From the NCBI RefSeq assembly GCF_010868145.1, contig NZ_JAAGUY010000015.1:1-64000 (forward strand): a DNA stretch of 64,000 nt, given 5' to 3'. Shown piece by piece: positions 57,005 to 64,000 of the stretch. Source of the stretch: Nocardia cyriacigeorgica. GTDB taxonomy: Bacteria > Actinomycetota > Actinomycetes > Mycobacteriales > Mycobacteriaceae. Both the position numbers and the translations under genes were made by a program. The number at the start of each line of letters is the position of its first letter. The stretch's first letter is position 1. Under the pieces are notes generated by a model that was given only the letters and a program-made list of their open reading frames with translations, was not told where the DNA came from and ran no database searches.

Positions 57005-58183
57005 ATGCGTTCGATCGACACCGCACAACGACGGGCACGGCTCGGGGTCAGGCATCGACTGGTGTGGCAGGCGCGGACCGGGAATGTCGCCGATATCGCC
57101 CGATCGCTGGTGGTCCTGCACGCGACCGATCCGGCGACGGTGTTTCTATCGGTCGCCGCACGTGGCGACGGGATCGCACCAGGCGATATCGAGCAGGCGC
57201 TGTACGAGGACCGTTCACTGCTGCGGATGCTGGCGATGCGGCGCACGATGTTCGTCGCGCCGGTCGAGCTGGTTCCCGTGCTGCAGGCCTCCTGCGCGGA
57301 CGCGCTGGCCGACAAGCAGCGGCGCACCTACGGAAAGTACCTGGAGCAGGCCGGAATCGGCGACGGTGACGTGCCGTCCTGGTTGGCTGCGGTGGAGGAC
57401 GAGACGCACCGGGCGCTGCTCGCACGTGGCGCCGCGACCGGCGCACAGCTGAGTAAAGACGTGCCACTGCTGCGCACGCAGGTGAATCCCACTCCGGACA
57501 AGGCCTATGCGCGCCCCACCAACATCACCACCTGGGTCCTGGTGACGCTCGGCGCGGAGGGGCGGATCGTGCGCGGGCGCCCCAACGGCAGCTGGTCGAG
57601 CAGCCAATACTCGTGGGCGCCGACCGAATCGTGGTTACCCGACGGTGTGGTGTCGATTCCGGCCGACGCGGCGCGCGACGAACTGGTCCGGCAGTGGCTG
57701 CGCGCATTCGGGCCCGCACCGGTCAGCGACATCAAATGGTGGACCGGATGGACATTGGGCGAGGTGCGCAAGACATTGGCCCGCCTCGACGTCACCGAGG
57801 TCGAGCTCGATGACGGCACCGGCGTCGTGCTGACCGACGACCTCGACCCGGTCGAGGAGCCCGAACCGTGGGCGGCGCTGCTCCCCGCCCTCGACCCAAC
57901 GCCGATGGGCTGGCAGTCGCGCGCCTGGTACCTCGGCGACCACGCGAGCGCACTGTTCGACCGCAACGGCAATATCGGGCCGACCATCTGGTGGAACGGC
58001 CGCATCGTCGGCGGCTGGGCGCAGCGCAAGGACGGTGAGATCGCGCTGCGACTGCTGGAGGACGTCGGGTCGGACGCCGTCACCATGATCGACGCCGAAG
58101 CCGAGCGCATCGGCGCCTGGTACGGCGAGGTCCGCCCGATCCCCCGCTTCCGCACCCCGCTCGAACGCGAACTCACTGCCTAG
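57005..58183 (+). CDS. Winged-helix DNA-binding protein (AlkZ/YcaQ-like)
   Basis: 392 aa. The pattern ARRARLGVRHRLVWQARTGNVADIARSLVVLHATDPATVFLSVAAR ... IEQALYEDRSLLRMLAMRRTMFVAPVELVPVLQ is the HTH_42 (DUF1006) family. The C-terminal half WTGWTLGEVRKTLARLDV ... LLPALDPTPMGWQSRAWYLGDH ... IWWNGRIVGGW is complete. Family members AlkZ and YcaQ are DNA glycosylases for alkylated or cross-linked bases. The family's catalytic Gln-x-Gln is not evident here (HATDP occupies that place), so activity is uncertain. Confidence 0.85.
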   Translation: MRSIDTAQRRARLGVRHRLVWQARTGNVADIARSLVVLHATDPATVFLSVAARGDGIAPGDIEQALYEDRSLLRMLAMRRTMFVAPVELVPVLQASCADALADKQRRTYGKYLEQAGIGDGDVPSWLAAVEDETHRALLARGAATGAQLSKDVPLLRTQVNPTPDKAYARPTNITTWVLVTLGAEGRIVRGRPNGSWSSSQYSWAPTESWLPDGVVSIPADAARDELVRQWLRAFGPAPVSDIKWWTGWTLGEVRKTLARLDVTEVELDDGTGVVLTDDLDPVEEPEPWAALLPALDPTPMGWQSRAWYLGDHASALFDRNGNIGPTIWWNGRIVGGWAQRKDGEIALRLLEDVGSDAVTMIDAEAERIGAWYGEVRPIPRFRTPLERELTA

Positions 58184-58234
58184 GTCCGGTTGCGCACGTG
58201 GCCGACGGCCGCCGTTTCGGTGCCTGCGCAGCGC

Positions 58235-59410
58235 TCACCTGCCGTGGTTACGAGATGCTTTCGGCTTGCGGATGATCAACAGCGCACCGACCATGACCAG
58301 CAGCAGCCCGACACCGACAGCACCGATCCCGGCAGTGAACATGCTGGTCTCCATCGGGGCCTGAACCCCCCTTGGAGTGCCCGTCGGCTCACCGAAATTC
58401 TCGAGATCGCCGGTGTATGCCTTTGCCGAAGTGTCGATCTCCGGTGGAGCGCCGGCCGCGCGGACCGCTTCAGCCGCGTTGATCTGCCCGGCCCCGACGA
58501 GGGCATCGTGCCCGCCCGCCGGGTGATCGGCCGTACTCATCAGGATCGCGCGGGTTTGCGCCGGAGTCAGGTCGGGATTCACCGCGAGCATCAGTGCGGT
58601 CACACCCGAGGCCAGCGCCGTGGCCGGAGAGGTGCCGTCGACCGGGCTGTAGCCGCCGTCCTTGTCGGCGCTGACGATGCCGACTCCGGGGGACGCGATG
58701 GTGTTGTGCGTTCGCACGGTGCTGAATTCGGCGCGCCCGCCGCCGGGCTGGGTCGCGGCTACGGAGATGACATTCGCGTAGCCAGCTGGGAAGTTGCCCT
58801 CGTTGACTTCATCGCTGCCGCCGCTGTTTCCGGCGGCCGCGAGCAGCGTGACGCCCTTGTGCACGGCGCGGGCGGCGGCCGCGACCTCGGTGCCGTCGAA
58901 CTCGGCGAACAGGCCGCCGCCGAGAGACATCGAAATCACGTCGGCACCATTCTCGACAGCCCAGTCGATCCCATGGGCCACCGGTGTCACACCGTCCGTG
59001 GTGCGTTCCAGCTTGCCGTCCTCCTCCTGTTGGTCGTTGGTCACCCGTGCGGCGATGATTCGAGCCTTCGGGGCGACCTTGAGAACATCGGAGACCATCG
59101 CGGTGCCATGGATGCCGTACTCGGCGTCGCCCGCCTGAAGGCCGTCGGAGTTGTAGAAATCCGGTCCGACCATGTCCACGCGTCCTGCGAGGGCTGGATG
59201 GTCGGCGTTGATGCCGGAGTCCAGGACGGCCACGGTCACGCCCTCGCCCTGAGTGCTCGCATGCGCGGCCGACAGGCCGAGGGCATCGAACTCCCAGCTG
59301 ACAGGTGCGTCCTCGGCGGATGCGGTCGGCGCCGCACCGAAGGCGACGGCTATGCACAACAGGCCGGCCGCGACAGCGTGGACGCCGCCACGGAGGGATC
59401 GCATCGTCAC
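58235..59410 (-). CDS. Mycosin-like subtilase with C-terminal anchor
   Basis: 391 aa from GTG 59410. Signal peptide to about residue 32; S8 triad Asp64 (VAVLDSGIN), His101 (GIHGTAMVSD) and Ser261 (GTSPATALASG), with SMSLGG and AAAGNSGG. A single membrane helix near residues 358-384 and a basic tail anchor it outside, as in mycosins (MycP) of type VII secretion. No ESX genes are present here, so it is an orphan or serves another export process. The GTG overlaps the previous gene's stop (GTGA). Confidence 0.92.
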   Translation of the reverse strand: MTMRSLRGGVHAVAAGLLCIAVAFGAAPTASAEDAPVSWEFDALGLSAAHASTQGEGVTVAVLDSGINADHPALAGRVDMVGPDFYNSDGLQAGDAEYGIHGTAMVSDVLKVAPKARIIAARVTNDQQEEDGKLERTTDGVTPVAHGIDWAVENGADVISMSLGGGLFAEFDGTEVAAAARAVHKGVTLLAAAGNSGGSDEVNEGNFPAGYANVISVAATQPGGGRAEFSTVRTHNTIASPGVGIVSADKDGGYSPVDGTSPATALASGVTALMLAVNPDLTPAQTRAILMSTADHPAGGHDALVGAGQINAAEAVRAAGAPPEIDTSAKAYTGDLENFGEPTGTPRGVQAPMETSMFTAGIGAVGVGLLLVMVGALLIIRKPKASRNHGR

Positions 59411-60306
59411 CGCAGATCTCCGTTCTTCAGCTCGACCAGATGCCCGGAGAACAGGTCGACCAAGTCTTGGGCATTGGCGTGCCACGCATCGCGGTCGGTG
59501 TCCTGGCCGCCGAGCTCGCCCCACTCTTCGGGCAGTTCACCCGCCACGTAGCCGTCCACAGAGCCGATGCTGGCTCCGATGGCGTACGGAAACTCATTGC
59601 CGTACATCGCATGCAGGTAGGAGCCGTTGCGGTCCTTCCACCCGGCGGCCAGCGTGTCGGGGACCGCGTACGGGGCGACAGCGCCCTCGATGAGCCGGTT
59701 GTCCAGGTAGACGTCGGCGACCTTGTTCTTCGGGCCGCTCTCCTCCGGTCCCATCGGCAGCACGATCAGCGCGACCGTCGCGACCATGTTGGCGGTCGTG
59801 TCCACGTAGGTGGCTCGCAGTACCGCCTTGCATCCGTTGGTCTGCGCTGCCTCCAGCGTGTGCCGCGTCAGGCCCTTATCGCATTCGGTGTCGGCCGAGA
59901 TCCCCACCCGGTTCCAGATCGCCTGTTCTGGGTCGTAGAGCCCGCCCCCGTAGCCGGTCCGGCCGCCGAGTGTCTCGGGGAACACCTTGTCCACCGGTTC
60001 ATCCCGCCATAGGTTCTCGCCGTAGGCGGCGTTGGGAAGCAGCTGCTGATGGTTGCTGTAGGCGTTCTCGGCGAGTACGCCGCCACCCACAAGAGCCAGG
60101 ACGCCGACGAATCCGAGTATTCCACCGAGTACCTTGCGCCCGGCGCCGCCGCCCGGAGGCGGCGTCTGCTGGTACGGAGGTTGCGGCGGCCACGGCGCTT
60201 GGTGCGGAGGCGGCAGGCCGGGCCCACCTGGCGGCCGGGGCGCCGACATCGGCGGTTGTTGGACATACGGCGGTGCGCTGCCTGGACCAGGCGGCGGGTA
60301 AGACAT
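59407..60306 (-). CDS. Proline-rich membrane protein with outer domain
   Basis: 299 aa from ATG 60306 after GAAGGAAAG. Residues 1-55 are Pro-rich (PPGPGSAPPYVQQPPMSAP), a helix spans about 58-80, and the remaining 220 residues lie outside with three Cys and no known motif (LRDEPVDKVFPETLGGRTG..., GSYLHAMYGNEFPYAIG). It is co-translated with the mycosin-like protease, so it may be a substrate or partner. Similar proteins with a Pro-rich head occur widely in Nocardia. Confidence 0.75.
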   Translation of the reverse strand: MSYPPPGPGSAPPYVQQPPMSAPRPPGGPGLPPPHQAPWPPQPPYQQTPPPGGGAGRKVLGGILGFVGVLALVGGGVLAENAYSNHQQLLPNAAYGENLWRDEPVDKVFPETLGGRTGYGGGLYDPEQAIWNRVGISADTECDKGLTRHTLEAAQTNGCKAVLRATYVDTTANMVATVALIVLPMGPEESGPKNKVADVYLDNRLIEGAVAPYAVPDTLAAGWKDRNGSYLHAMYGNEFPYAIGASIGSVDGYVAGELPEEWGELGGQDTDRDAWHANAQDLVDLFSGHLVELKNGDLR

Positions 60307-60578
60307 CTCTTTCCTTCTCCCGAGCGGATCGGCTTCCGGCGGAGCGGTAGCTCCCCGACCTCGCCCGCGTAGGCGGCAAAGTACACACGGAGACAGGCTC
60401 TCGATCCGCCCCCTGGGGCCGCCCGTGCGAGCGACACCGTGCGAGGTACGCAAACACGGAGCTATTTCGAGTGTCAAACCCACAACCTGCCAGCCATGGC
60501 AATACCCATCCCCGGATCCGCAGCGCATCGAACCGCCCATCCGCGCAGGCTATTGCCCACTGTTCGCCCGGTGATCAC

Positions 60579-60584
60579 TACGAT
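60579..60584 (+). promoter_or_regulatory. Leaderless -10 box TACGAT
   Basis: TACGAT lies 7 nt before ATG 60592. Confidence 0.4.
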
Positions 60585-60591
60585 CGAGGCC

Positions 60592-61230
60592 ATGGACGCT
60601 CGCCCGTTTCAGGAATCCGACCGCTCGGCGCTACGAGAACTGTTCGGCCGCGCAGGCGCCGGTTCGCCCACCGAAAGTCTGTGGGGACACCTCGACTCCG
60701 AGGCGGCGGTGTACCTCGATCCGTACATGGACCTCGAACCCGATTCGTTGTTCGTGGCAGAAGCCGACGGGCAGCTGATCGGGTATCTCGCCGGGTGCGT
60801 GAATACCTCATCGTTCCCACCCGAGAGCGAGCGGATGGAGCAGGCGTTTCGCCGCTACCGCTCGATCTTCCTGTCCCGCTCCGCACTGTTCTTCGCCCGC
60901 GCCGCCGTCGACACGATGACCGCGAAGATCCGGCGCACCCCCTCCTCGGAAGACTTCACCGACCCCCACTGGCCCGCTCACCTGCATATCAATATCGCGC
61001 CAGAAGGACGCGGCACCGGTGCCGCCGACGCGATGATGGAGCTGTGGTTCGCGCGTCTGCGTTCGGTCGATTCACCGGGCTGCCACCTGCAAACCCTGGT
61101 CGAGAACGGTCGAGCGGTGAAGTTCTTCGAGCGCATGGGATTCCGCGCGCACGGGCCCGAACCGCTGGTTCCTGGCGTGCGATATCAGGGCCGGAAGGTG
61201 CGTCAGCGGACGATGGTCCGGGAGTTCTGA
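60592..61230 (+). CDS. GNAT-family N-acetyltransferase
   Basis: 212 aa. The acetyl-CoA fold is seen in DSLFVAEADGQLIGYLAGCVN, the motif A HLHINIAPEGRGTGAADAMMELWFARL (P-loop EGRGTGAA) and LVENGRAVKFFERMGFRAHG. Between them an insertion of about 60 residues (FPPESERMEQAFRRYRSIFL...) is unusual. The substrate is unknown. It is convergent with the TetR gene, 4 bp apart. Confidence 0.88.
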   Translation: MDARPFQESDRSALRELFGRAGAGSPTESLWGHLDSEAAVYLDPYMDLEPDSLFVAEADGQLIGYLAGCVNTSSFPPESERMEQAFRRYRSIFLSRSALFFARAAVDTMTAKIRRTPSSEDFTDPHWPAHLHINIAPEGRGTGAADAMMELWFARLRSVDSPGCHLQTLVENGRAVKFFERMGFRAHGPEPLVPGVRYQGRKVRQRTMVREF

Positions 61231-61234
61231 ACGC

Positions 61235-62449
61235 TCAGCCGACGTCGAGGATCGTCCGGCAGACCGCAGCGGTCGGCTCGCCAATGGTGTCGATGGCCCG
61301 CAGATGTGGGGTCGCCGCAACATCGTTGACCACGGTGAACGCGGCTTGGATGCGGATGCGGGTCTCCTCGGCATCCCACTGCGGATGAATCTGGCGTAGT
61401 AGCTGCGCCCACTCCGCGATGTATTCGCGTTGCACCAGGCGCATACGCTCGCGTTCACCGTCGGGCAGCCGGTCGGCTTCCGAGGTCAGCAGGCGCATCA
61501 GATCGTTGTACTCGAGGACGAACTCGCAGTAGCTGACGATGAGTCGGTGCACGGCGTCGGTGGTGCTATCTGCCCGTCCGAGCTGGCGGACCATATCGGC
61601 GCGCAGCAGTTCGTTACCGCGGCGCATCGCGGTGGCGAGGATATCGGCTTTGCTGTCGAAATGGTTGTAGATACTGGGTCCCGCGATACCGACCGCGGCG
61701 CCGAGATCGTCGTTGCCGACACCGGCGAATCCGTCGCGCGCGAACAGCGTTGTCGCCGTGCGCAGAATCGCCTCGCGCCGGTTCGGTGACCACTGTGGCT
61801 CGGGTGCCATGGCAGGGCGCGGCGGCGGCAGCGGTGCGACGGGCACACCTGCCGCGGCTCGGCTGATACCGGCGATCAGGGCGGCAAACCGATCGGCAGG
61901 CAGCTCGAGATGGTAATACGAGGCGCTGGTGGTGACCCCGAGCACGCACCACGACAGGAAATCGGCCTCGGCAGGACCGAGCTCGGGCCTGCCGCGGCGC
62001 AGGATCTCCGCCAGCCGCGCGCCGATACCCCGCAACTGGTGCCGCAACTCGGTGCGGACGTCGGCACTCAGATGCCTTGCCTCCGCATGCCAGAGCACCC
62101 CGACGCCACGATGGGCGAGCATGGTTTCGGCCAGGGTCGCGGCCGGATCAGCGGCCGGGTCGGCGATGAGCCCATCGAGGGTGGCGACGACCGTGGTCAA
62201 TGTGTCGGCGACCACGGCGTGCAGCAGATCATGCTTCCCGCCGAAGTGGCGATACAGCGCCGATGGGCCGATCGCGACGGCATCGGCGACATCCTTCATC
62301 GACACGCCGGAATAGCCGTTGCGGAAATACAGATCGGCTGCCGCCGCGATGATCAACGCCCGCCGATTGGCCGGGCGGGTACCACGAGCCGGGCGGTTCG
62401 GCGCTACCGGCTCGGCTCGGCTCGCGGTCACGATCTCCTCCTCACGCAT
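61235..62449 (-). CDS. TetR regulator with two tandem HTH domains
   Basis: 404 aa, twice the normal size. The first TetR_N is at about 28-75 (RRALIIAAAADLYFRNGYSGVSMKDVADAVAIGPSALYRHFGGKHDLL), the second at about 222-270 (RREAILRTATTLFARDGFAGVGNDDLGAAVGIAGPSIYNHFDSKADIL), each followed by an alpha-helical ligand domain. Such fused regulators occur in mycobacteria and nocardiae beside acyl-CoA and sterol genes. It is followed upstream by SDR and thiolase genes, its probable targets. Confidence 0.92.
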   Translation of the reverse strand: MREEEIVTASRAEPVAPNRPARGTRPANRRALIIAAAADLYFRNGYSGVSMKDVADAVAIGPSALYRHFGGKHDLLHAVVADTLTTVVATLDGLIADPAADPAATLAETMLAHRGVGVLWHAEARHLSADVRTELRHQLRGIGARLAEILRRGRPELGPAEADFLSWCVLGVTTSASYYHLELPADRFAALIAGISRAAAGVPVAPLPPPRPAMAPEPQWSPNRREAILRTATTLFARDGFAGVGNDDLGAAVGIAGPSIYNHFDSKADILATAMRRGNELLRADMVRQLGRADSTTDAVHRLIVSYCEFVLEYNDLMRLLTSEADRLPDGERERMRLVQREYIAEWAQLLRQIHPQWDAEETRIRIQAAFTVVNDVAATPHLRAIDTIGEPTAAVCRTILDVG

Positions 62450-62499
62450 GGTCCGGGAAAGGGTATAGCGAGCGTGTGGCCAGCTCGTTCAGCACTGTG

Positions 62500-63330
62500 T
62501 CAGAAGTTGAAACCGCCGCCGCAGATGAGGGTCTGGCCGCTGACATAATCCGATTCCGGGGTGCACAGCAGGTACACCGCACCGGCGGCCTCCGCGGGGG
62601 TCCCGGCGCGGCCCAAGGGAATCGAGCGTTCCATGGCGGCGAGCAGATCCGGATTCACGCCGACCTTCAGCTCCTTGCCCTGGACGTCGATGGTGCTGCT
62701 GCCATCGGCAGGCGCCTCGGTCAGGCGAGTCCGGATGAGACCGAACGCGACCGCGTTGACGGTGACGTTGTAGCGGCCCCATTCCTTGGACAGCGTCCTG
62801 GTCAGGCCGAGCACACCGGCTTTCGCGGCCGAGTAGTTCGCCTGTCCCGCATTGCCGCCGGTGCCCGCCATCGAGGAGATGTTGACAACCTTGCGGCACG
62901 GCACCGGCTCCCCCGCCTCCTTTGCCTGCTTCACCAGCCCGGCGATGACCGGCTGAGCGGCGCGCAGTATCCGGAACGGCGCCTTCAGGTGCACGTCGAG
63001 GATTGCATCCCACTGATCGTCGGTCGTCTTCTGGATCACCGAATCCCAGGTGTAGCCGGCATTGTTGACGATGATGTCGAGGCCGCCATAGGTGTCGACA
63101 GCGGCGGACACGAACCGTTCGGCGAAGTCCTCGTCGGTGACACTGCCGGGTACGGCCACCGCCTGGCCGCCAGCCACCTCGATGGCGGCGACGGTCTCCT
63201 TCGCCGGTTCGGCGTCGAGGTCGTTGACGACCACCTTCGCGCCCTGCGCCGCGAATTTCAGCGCGATTTCACGGCCGATGCCCCGCCCGGCCCCGGAGAC
63301 GATGGCGACCTTGTTGTCCAGATTTCCCAT
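62500..63330 (-). CDS. SDR-family 3-oxoacyl/hydroxyacyl dehydrogenase
   Basis: 276 aa from ATG 63330. NAD(P) loop SGAGRGIGREIAL, DLDAEPA (acidic end of beta 2, favouring NAD), NNAGYTWDS, and the catalytic Ser-Tyr-Lys in VNISSMAG and ANYSAAKAG; the end GQTLICGGGFNF. It is FabG-like; with the thiolase next to it, a beta-oxidation-type 3-hydroxyacyl-CoA dehydrogenase role is likely. An ACP substrate cannot be excluded. Confidence 0.92.
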   Translation of the reverse strand: MGNLDNKVAIVSGAGRGIGREIALKFAAQGAKVVVNDLDAEPAKETVAAIEVAGGQAVAVPGSVTDEDFAERFVSAAVDTYGGLDIIVNNAGYTWDSVIQKTTDDQWDAILDVHLKAPFRILRAAQPVIAGLVKQAKEAGEPVPCRKVVNISSMAGTGGNAGQANYSAAKAGVLGLTRTLSKEWGRYNVTVNAVAFGLIRTRLTEAPADGSSTIDVQGKELKVGVNPDLLAAMERSIPLGRAGTPAEAAGAVYLLCTPESDYVSGQTLICGGGFNF

Positions 63331-63385
63331 AATGAATGTCCTTGTGGTGTCAGACGGCGATGACGGCAGGATCGAGTGGCATGTG

Positions 63386-64000
63386 TCAGCCCACCTTCTG
63401 GTAGAGGGTGACGACGGCGGCGCCACCGAGCCCGATGTTGTGCTGCAAGGCGACCTGCACGCCGTCGACTTGACGCTGCTCGGCCTGCCCCCGCAGCTGC
63501 CACACCAGTTCGGCACACTGCGCAAGTCCGGTCGCGCCCAGCGGATGCCCCTTCGACAGCAACCCGCCCGACGGATTGGTGACGACCCGGCCCCCGTAGG
63601 TGTTGTCGCCGTCGGCGATGAACTTCTCGGCCGTCCCCTCCGGGGTGAGCCCGAGCGCCTCGTAGGTGAGCAGCTCGTTGGTGGTGAAGCAGTCGTGCAA
63701 TTCGACAACCCGGATATCCTCCGGTCCGATTCCCGCGCGCTCGTACACCTGTTGTGCGGCGGAGCGGGCCATATCGGCGCCAACGATATTCATCATCGAA
63801 CCGCTGTCGAAGGTCGCGGCGCCATCGGTGGTCATGGCCTGCGCCGCGATCGCCACATCGCCGCGTAGGCCGTGCTGACGCGCGTAGTCTTCACTCACCA
63901 GTACGGCGGCAGCCGCTCCGCAGGTCGGCGGGCAGCATTGCAAACGGGTGAGCGGACCGTAGATCTGCGGTGCGGCCAGCACTTCCTCGACGGTCACCGG
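63386..64000 (-). CDS. Thiolase (SCPx/lipid-transfer type), C-terminal part
   Basis: 205 codons; the start lies beyond the right edge. LTRLQCCPPTCGAAAAVLVSEDYARQ, VVELHDCFTTNELLTYEALGL (catalytic region HDCF), NPSGGLLSKGHPLGATG (GHPxGATG) and ALQHNIGLGGAAVVTLYQK match the SCP2/SCPx-type thiolases that work on sterol or branched acyl-CoA. It should cleave a 3-ketoacyl-CoA produced by the SDR enzyme next to it. Confidence 0.93.
   Translation of the reverse strand, partial: PVTVEEVLAAPQIYGPLTRLQCCPPTCGAAAAVLVSEDYARQHGLRGDVAIAAQAMTTDGAATFDSGSMMNIVGADMARSAAQQVYERAGIGPEDIRVVELHDCFTTNELLTYEALGLTPEGTAEKFIADGDNTYGGRVVTNPSGGLLSKGHPLGATGLAQCAELVWQLRGQAEQRQVDGVQVALQHNIGLGGAAVVTLYQKVG

Overview
The window reads as chromosome of a high-GC, mycolic-acid-type actinomycete, most likely a Nocardia. 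The evidence is very GC-rich codon use, a Mycobacterium-like order of the trp-lgt-pyk-tesB and his genes, a mycothiol-dependent enzyme, an F420/LLM oxidoreductase, a fatty acyl-AMP ligase (FAAL), a mycosin-like protease, and many genes with leaderless promoters (TANNNT placed 6-9 nt before the start codon). No tRNA, rRNA, CRISPR array or insertion sequence was seen.

Layout. 1-4.1 kb: the 5' part of a modular type I polyketide synthase (PKS), transcribed leftward and cut by the window edge. It starts with a KS-AT-ACP module whose KS cysteine is alanine, probably a decarboxylating loading module. A divergent methyltransferase (4.75-5.7 kb) lies in visibly more AT-rich DNA. 6-7.8 kb: three small rightward genes (DUF4188, a tyrosine phosphatase, an unknown). 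7.85-17.8 kb: a leftward block trpE, a Trp-associated membrane protein, trpC, trpB, trpA, lgt, a membrane protein, pyk, tesB, mostly overlapping by 1-4 nt. 17.9-19.7 kb: rightward bcp, a membrane protein and a MarR regulator.

19.7-35.5 kb: the histidine locus, leftward, hisD-hisC-hisB-hisH ... hisA-impA-hisF ... hisI. It is split twice. Between hisH and hisA sits a two-component system plus a DUF6223 protein. Between hisF and hisI sits a three-gene lipid system: FAAL, a free ACP, and a KS-AT-ACP-alpha-oxoamine synthase (AOS) megasynthase. The FAAL should activate a fatty acid onto the ACP, the KS-AT-ACP should add one unreduced malonate unit, and the AOS should release the chain by decarboxylative condensation with an amino acid. 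By analogy with PigH of prodigiosin biosynthesis, the product could be an alkyl 3-hydroxypyrrole/pyrrolone or another long-chain aminoketone. This is the strongest candidate for an undescribed system here, and hisI lies only 7 nt downstream of it.

35.6-46.5 kb: mixed housekeeping and accessory genes: a mycothiol-dependent enzyme, a Ser/Thr kinase, a lipoprotein transpeptidase, an arylamine N-acetyltransferase, secreted proteins, and a TetR/NmrA pair with two clear operators. 46.5-50.1 kb: a small accessory patch with a PIN toxin-like gene and its DNA-binding partner, an XRE/DUF397 pair, small unknown genes, and two copies of a DNA-damage-type promoter (RecA-NDp/PafBC motif). 50.2-60.3 kb: secreted hydrolases, LysR/DoxX, YaeQ, an LLM enzyme with a MerR-type promoter but no merR nearby, a CAP-domain protein, a decayed phosphotransferase gene, a winged-helix protein, and a mycosin-like protease with a proline-rich membrane partner. 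60.6-64 kb: a GNAT enzyme, a double-domain TetR regulator, an SDR oxidoreductase and the end of a thiolase gene that runs off the window.
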